Source: Candidatus Methanophagales archaeon (GTDB lineage Archaea; Halobacteriota; Syntropharchaeia; Alkanophagales; Methanospirareceae). Taken from it: DNA of 7,210 nucleotides. Made by a program: the position numbers and the translations under genes. Below are positions 5,522 through 7,210 of the stretch, one piece after another; within the stretch, counting starts at the first letter, position 1; every line of letters starts with the position of its first letter. Below the pieces are notes generated by a model, which saw only the letters and a program-made list of their open reading frames with translations, made no database searches and was not told the origin of the DNA. The stretch covers positions 1 to 7,210 of the forward strand of contig JACGMN010000124.1 of the NCBI GenBank assembly GCA_014061035.1, read 5' to 3'.

Positions 5522-6445
5522 CTACCAGCCACGTCTTTGTAACATCTCCCCTTCTGCCAGAGCACCCACCTCAATCCCCTTCATCGGTATTCCCAAACCT
5601 TTAGAAATCTCAGCAAGTTTCTTTGCGTCATCGTAATTGTTCACCGCGTCTACGATTGCAGAAGCCATTCTGGCAGGATTTTCTGATTTGAATATTCCGG
5701 AGCCGACGAAAACACCGTCTGCCCCGAGCCGCATCATCAGTGCGGCATCCGCGGGTGTTGCTATTCCGCCTGCTGCGAAATTCACTACGGGCAATCGCTG
5801 CAATTTCGCGGTCTCTTGCACCAATCCAGGAGATACTGATTCTGATATTGATACTTTCAACTCCTTCGCAATGTCTCTCAGTTCCTCTTCATTCTTCCCT
5901 TTTAATGACCGTATCTCCCCCATAATTAACTTCATGTGCCGGACCGCTTCTTTCACGTCACCGGTTCCGGCTTCACCTTTCGTCCGTATCATCGCCGCTC
6001 CTTCCTCTATTCTCCGCAGTGCTTCTCCAAGGTCCCGGGCACCGCAAACAAAGGGTACAGTGGCTCCTCTTTTGTCCACGTGATGAGTATCTACCGGCGT
6101 TAGAACTTCTGACTCGTCGATCATATCTACACCAAGCGCTTCCAGTATCGCCGCTTCTACAAAATGCCCTATGCGGCATTTCGCCATTACCGGTATCGTA
6201 ACAGCATCAATGATCTCAGTGATAACCACAGGGTCTGCCATTCGTGCTACACCACCGGTCTTCCGTATATCCGCGGGAACGGCATGCAGCGCCATAACCG
6301 CGACAGCACCCGCATTCTCAGCCACTTTCGCTTGCTCTGCGCTCGTTACATCCATTATCACTCCACCCTTTTGCAAGGAAGCGAACCCTCTCTTTATAAG
6401 CTCTGTTCCATGCCTGAGATTCTCAATTATTATCGGTTTGCCCAT
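5522..6445 (-). CDS. pdxS: Pyridoxal 5'-phosphate synthase, synthase subunit PdxS
   Basis: PdxS joins ribose 5-phosphate, glyceraldehyde 3-phosphate and ammonia into pyridoxal 5'-phosphate. The ammonia comes from glutamine through the partner PdxT, which is not in this window. The 307-residue TIM barrel keeps the catalytic D32 (GGVIMDVTS), K89 (VMAKCRIGH) and K156 (RTKGEAGTG), with the phosphate-binding FAAGGIATPADAALM and GADGVFVGSGIFKS near the end. Spacing of these residues matches the family apart from one residue lost after DESEVLTP. I chose the ATG at 6445, since the conserved part starts soon after and a TATA-like box lies just upstream. TTG at 6463 would add six residues. It is followed after 41 bp by lysA, an enzyme that needs PLP. 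Confidence 0.95.
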   Translation of the reverse strand: MGKPIIIENLRHGTELIKRGFASLQKGGVIMDVTSAEQAKVAENAGAVAVMALHAVPADIRKTGGVARMADPVVITEIIDAVTIPVMAKCRIGHFVEAAILEALGVDMIDESEVLTPVDTHHVDKRGATVPFVCGARDLGEALRRIEEGAAMIRTKGEAGTGDVKEAVRHMKLIMGEIRSLKGKNEEELRDIAKELKVSISESVSPGLVQETAKLQRLPVVNFAAGGIATPADAALMMRLGADGVFVGSGIFKSENPARMASAIVDAVNNYDDAKKLAEISKGLGIPMKGIEVGALAEGEMLQRRGW

Positions 6446-6460
6446 CTTTACGCTCAATAT

Positions 6461-6471
6461 CAATATATATC
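6461..6471 (-). promoter_or_regulatory. TATA-like box of pdxS
   Basis: GATATATATTG on the minus strand is centred about 22 bp before the pdxS ATG at 6445. It is slightly close but compatible with a leaderless or near-leaderless start. It shares a 68-bp gap with the divergent trmG10-like gene. Confidence 0.45.
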
Positions 6472-6479
6472 AAGGTATC

Positions 6480-6488
6480 TAAATTAAA
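6480..6488 (+). promoter_or_regulatory. TATA-like box of the trmG10-like gene
   Basis: TAAATTAAA is centred 30 bp before the ATG at 6514. A weak purine run, AAAAAGGG (6502-6509), lies between them and could also help ribosome binding if the transcript has a short leader. Confidence 0.35.
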
Positions 6489-6513
6489 CACTTTTCTGTT
6501 TAAAAAGGGTAAA

Positions 6514-7210
6514 ATGAAACTTGCTTTTGAACTATCTGGGGAGCAGAAAACATTACCGCTGGCAGAGGTCTTCGGATCTTTAGCCGCATTAGGTATTCCG
6601 TACATGGAAAGTATCTGCTCAGATAGAATATTGGTGATTGATGCACAACTAACTCAGGGTAGTGAACTTCTTGAGGTTCAGGCTCTAGCTCTATCAAAGC
6701 GATTAGGGCTGACGCACAGTATTTACAGTGTGTACTGCATGAGCAGACTGGACGAGAAGGAGATACTGAGGACGGTTGAAGGCGTAAATTTCAATGCCGT
6801 TATGGGGAAGGATCGTACATTTGCGGTCCGTCTCCGGTCTATGTCTACTCATAAAAGCAGTCTGGGTACGTATTCGAAATTAAAAGAAAAAGAATCGAAT
6901 TTGCTGAAGGTTGTAGGGGCGATCATAAAAAGGAAGGGTTATAGCGTGAATCTTGAAAATCCTGCTAAGACGTTCGTTCTACTGTTAACCGCAGAGACAT
7001 GCTTCTTCTGTCTGCTATTACATTCAGTAGATAAGGCACACTTTGCGGATAATAGACCACATTTAAGACCTTTTTTCTCGCCGGGCGTTATAATGCCAAA
7101 GTTTGCTCGTGCGATAGTCAATCTCAGCAGCGTTAAAGATAACGAGCTCTTTCTTGATCCGTTCTGTGGAACTGGCGGGATATTGATAGAAGCAGGTATG
7201 ATCGGAGCGA
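6514..7210 (+). CDS. trmG10: tRNA (guanine10-N2)-methyltransferase (TrmG10/Trm11-like), partial
   Basis: The frame is open from the ATG at 6514 to the window edge (232 full codons), so the C terminus is missing. The first 170 or so residues look like an N-terminal plus THUMP RNA-binding region (TFAVRLRSM, then ENPAKTFVLLLTAETCFFCL). They are followed by HFADNRPHLRPFFSPGVIMP and the SAM-binding motif DPFCGTGGILIEAG (215-228). This order is that of archaeal TrmG10, which mono- and dimethylates G10 of tRNA. The catalytic (N/D)PP(Y/F) motif would lie beyond the window, so other THUMP methyltransferases (Trm14-like, acting on G6) cannot be fully excluded. The PFF-PG-MP stretch before motif I favours TrmG10. 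It is divergent from pdxS. Confidence 0.88.
   Translation, partial: MKLAFELSGEQKTLPLAEVFGSLAALGIPYMESICSDRILVIDAQLTQGSELLEVQALALSKRLGLTHSIYSVYCMSRLDEKEILRTVEGVNFNAVMGKDRTFAVRLRSMSTHKSSLGTYSKLKEKESNLLKVVGAIIKRKGYSVNLENPAKTFVLLLTAETCFFCLLLHSVDKAHFADNRPHLRPFFSPGVIMPKFARAIVNLSSVKDNELFLDPFCGTGGILIEAGMIGA

Noticed and set aside
5637..6083. 148-codon plus-strand frame inside pdxS
   Set aside because: It is antisense to conserved PdxS motifs and composed of biased Ser/Pro/Ala residues, typical of a shadow frame.
6423..6697. Minus-strand frames of 60-65 codons over the pdxS/trmG10 gap
   Set aside because: They overlap the divergent promoters and the start of the well-supported trmG10-like gene and carry no motif.

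Overview
The window reads as a piece of an archaeal chromosome. It holds archaeal-type Trm1, Taw1 (archaeal wyosine pathway), a DUF126/aconitase-X small subunit as used in the archaeal modified mevalonate pathway, and a THUMP-methyltransferase of the archaeal TrmG10 type. AT-rich TATA-like boxes lie about 20-30 bp ahead of start codons, and clear Shine-Dalgarno sites are lacking, which suits leaderless archaeal transcripts. The set fits a methanogen- or ANME-like euryarchaeon, but the exact lineage is my inference.

Layout. Positions 1-458 hold no convincing gene. They carry a 7-bp tandem repeat and a long imperfect palindrome (277-368) that resembles an integron attC site. Positions 459-891 (minus) are the wreck of a XerC/D-like tyrosine recombinase with two catalytic residues replaced and a frameshift. 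The plus-strand trm1 (907-2103) starts right after it, and its probable TATA box lies inside the wreck. A block of 7-bp GGTTCAC/GTGAACC repeats in inverted orientation (2037-2179) forms the end of trm1 and the gap to the convergent gene taw1.

From 6445 down to 2186 all genes are on the minus strand: pdxS, lysA, a broken FKBP-type prolyl isomerase, the DUF126 subunit, then taw1. Gaps are short or absent, so this may be one or two transcription units, with a second TATA-like box just ahead of the DUF126 gene. Divergent from pdxS, a plus-strand trmG10-like gene starts at 6514 and runs off the window.

How the genes connect. Three genes act on tRNA: Trm1 on G26, TrmG10 on G10 and Taw1 on G37 of tRNA-Phe. 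PdxS makes pyridoxal phosphate, the cofactor of LysA encoded next to it. The DUF126 protein is half of phosphomevalonate dehydratase, for isoprenoid lipids.

The most unusual aspect is not a new system. It is the density of short tandem repeats of 6, 7 and 9 bp, several in frame inside conserved enzymes, together with two pseudogenes whose lesions can be read base by base.
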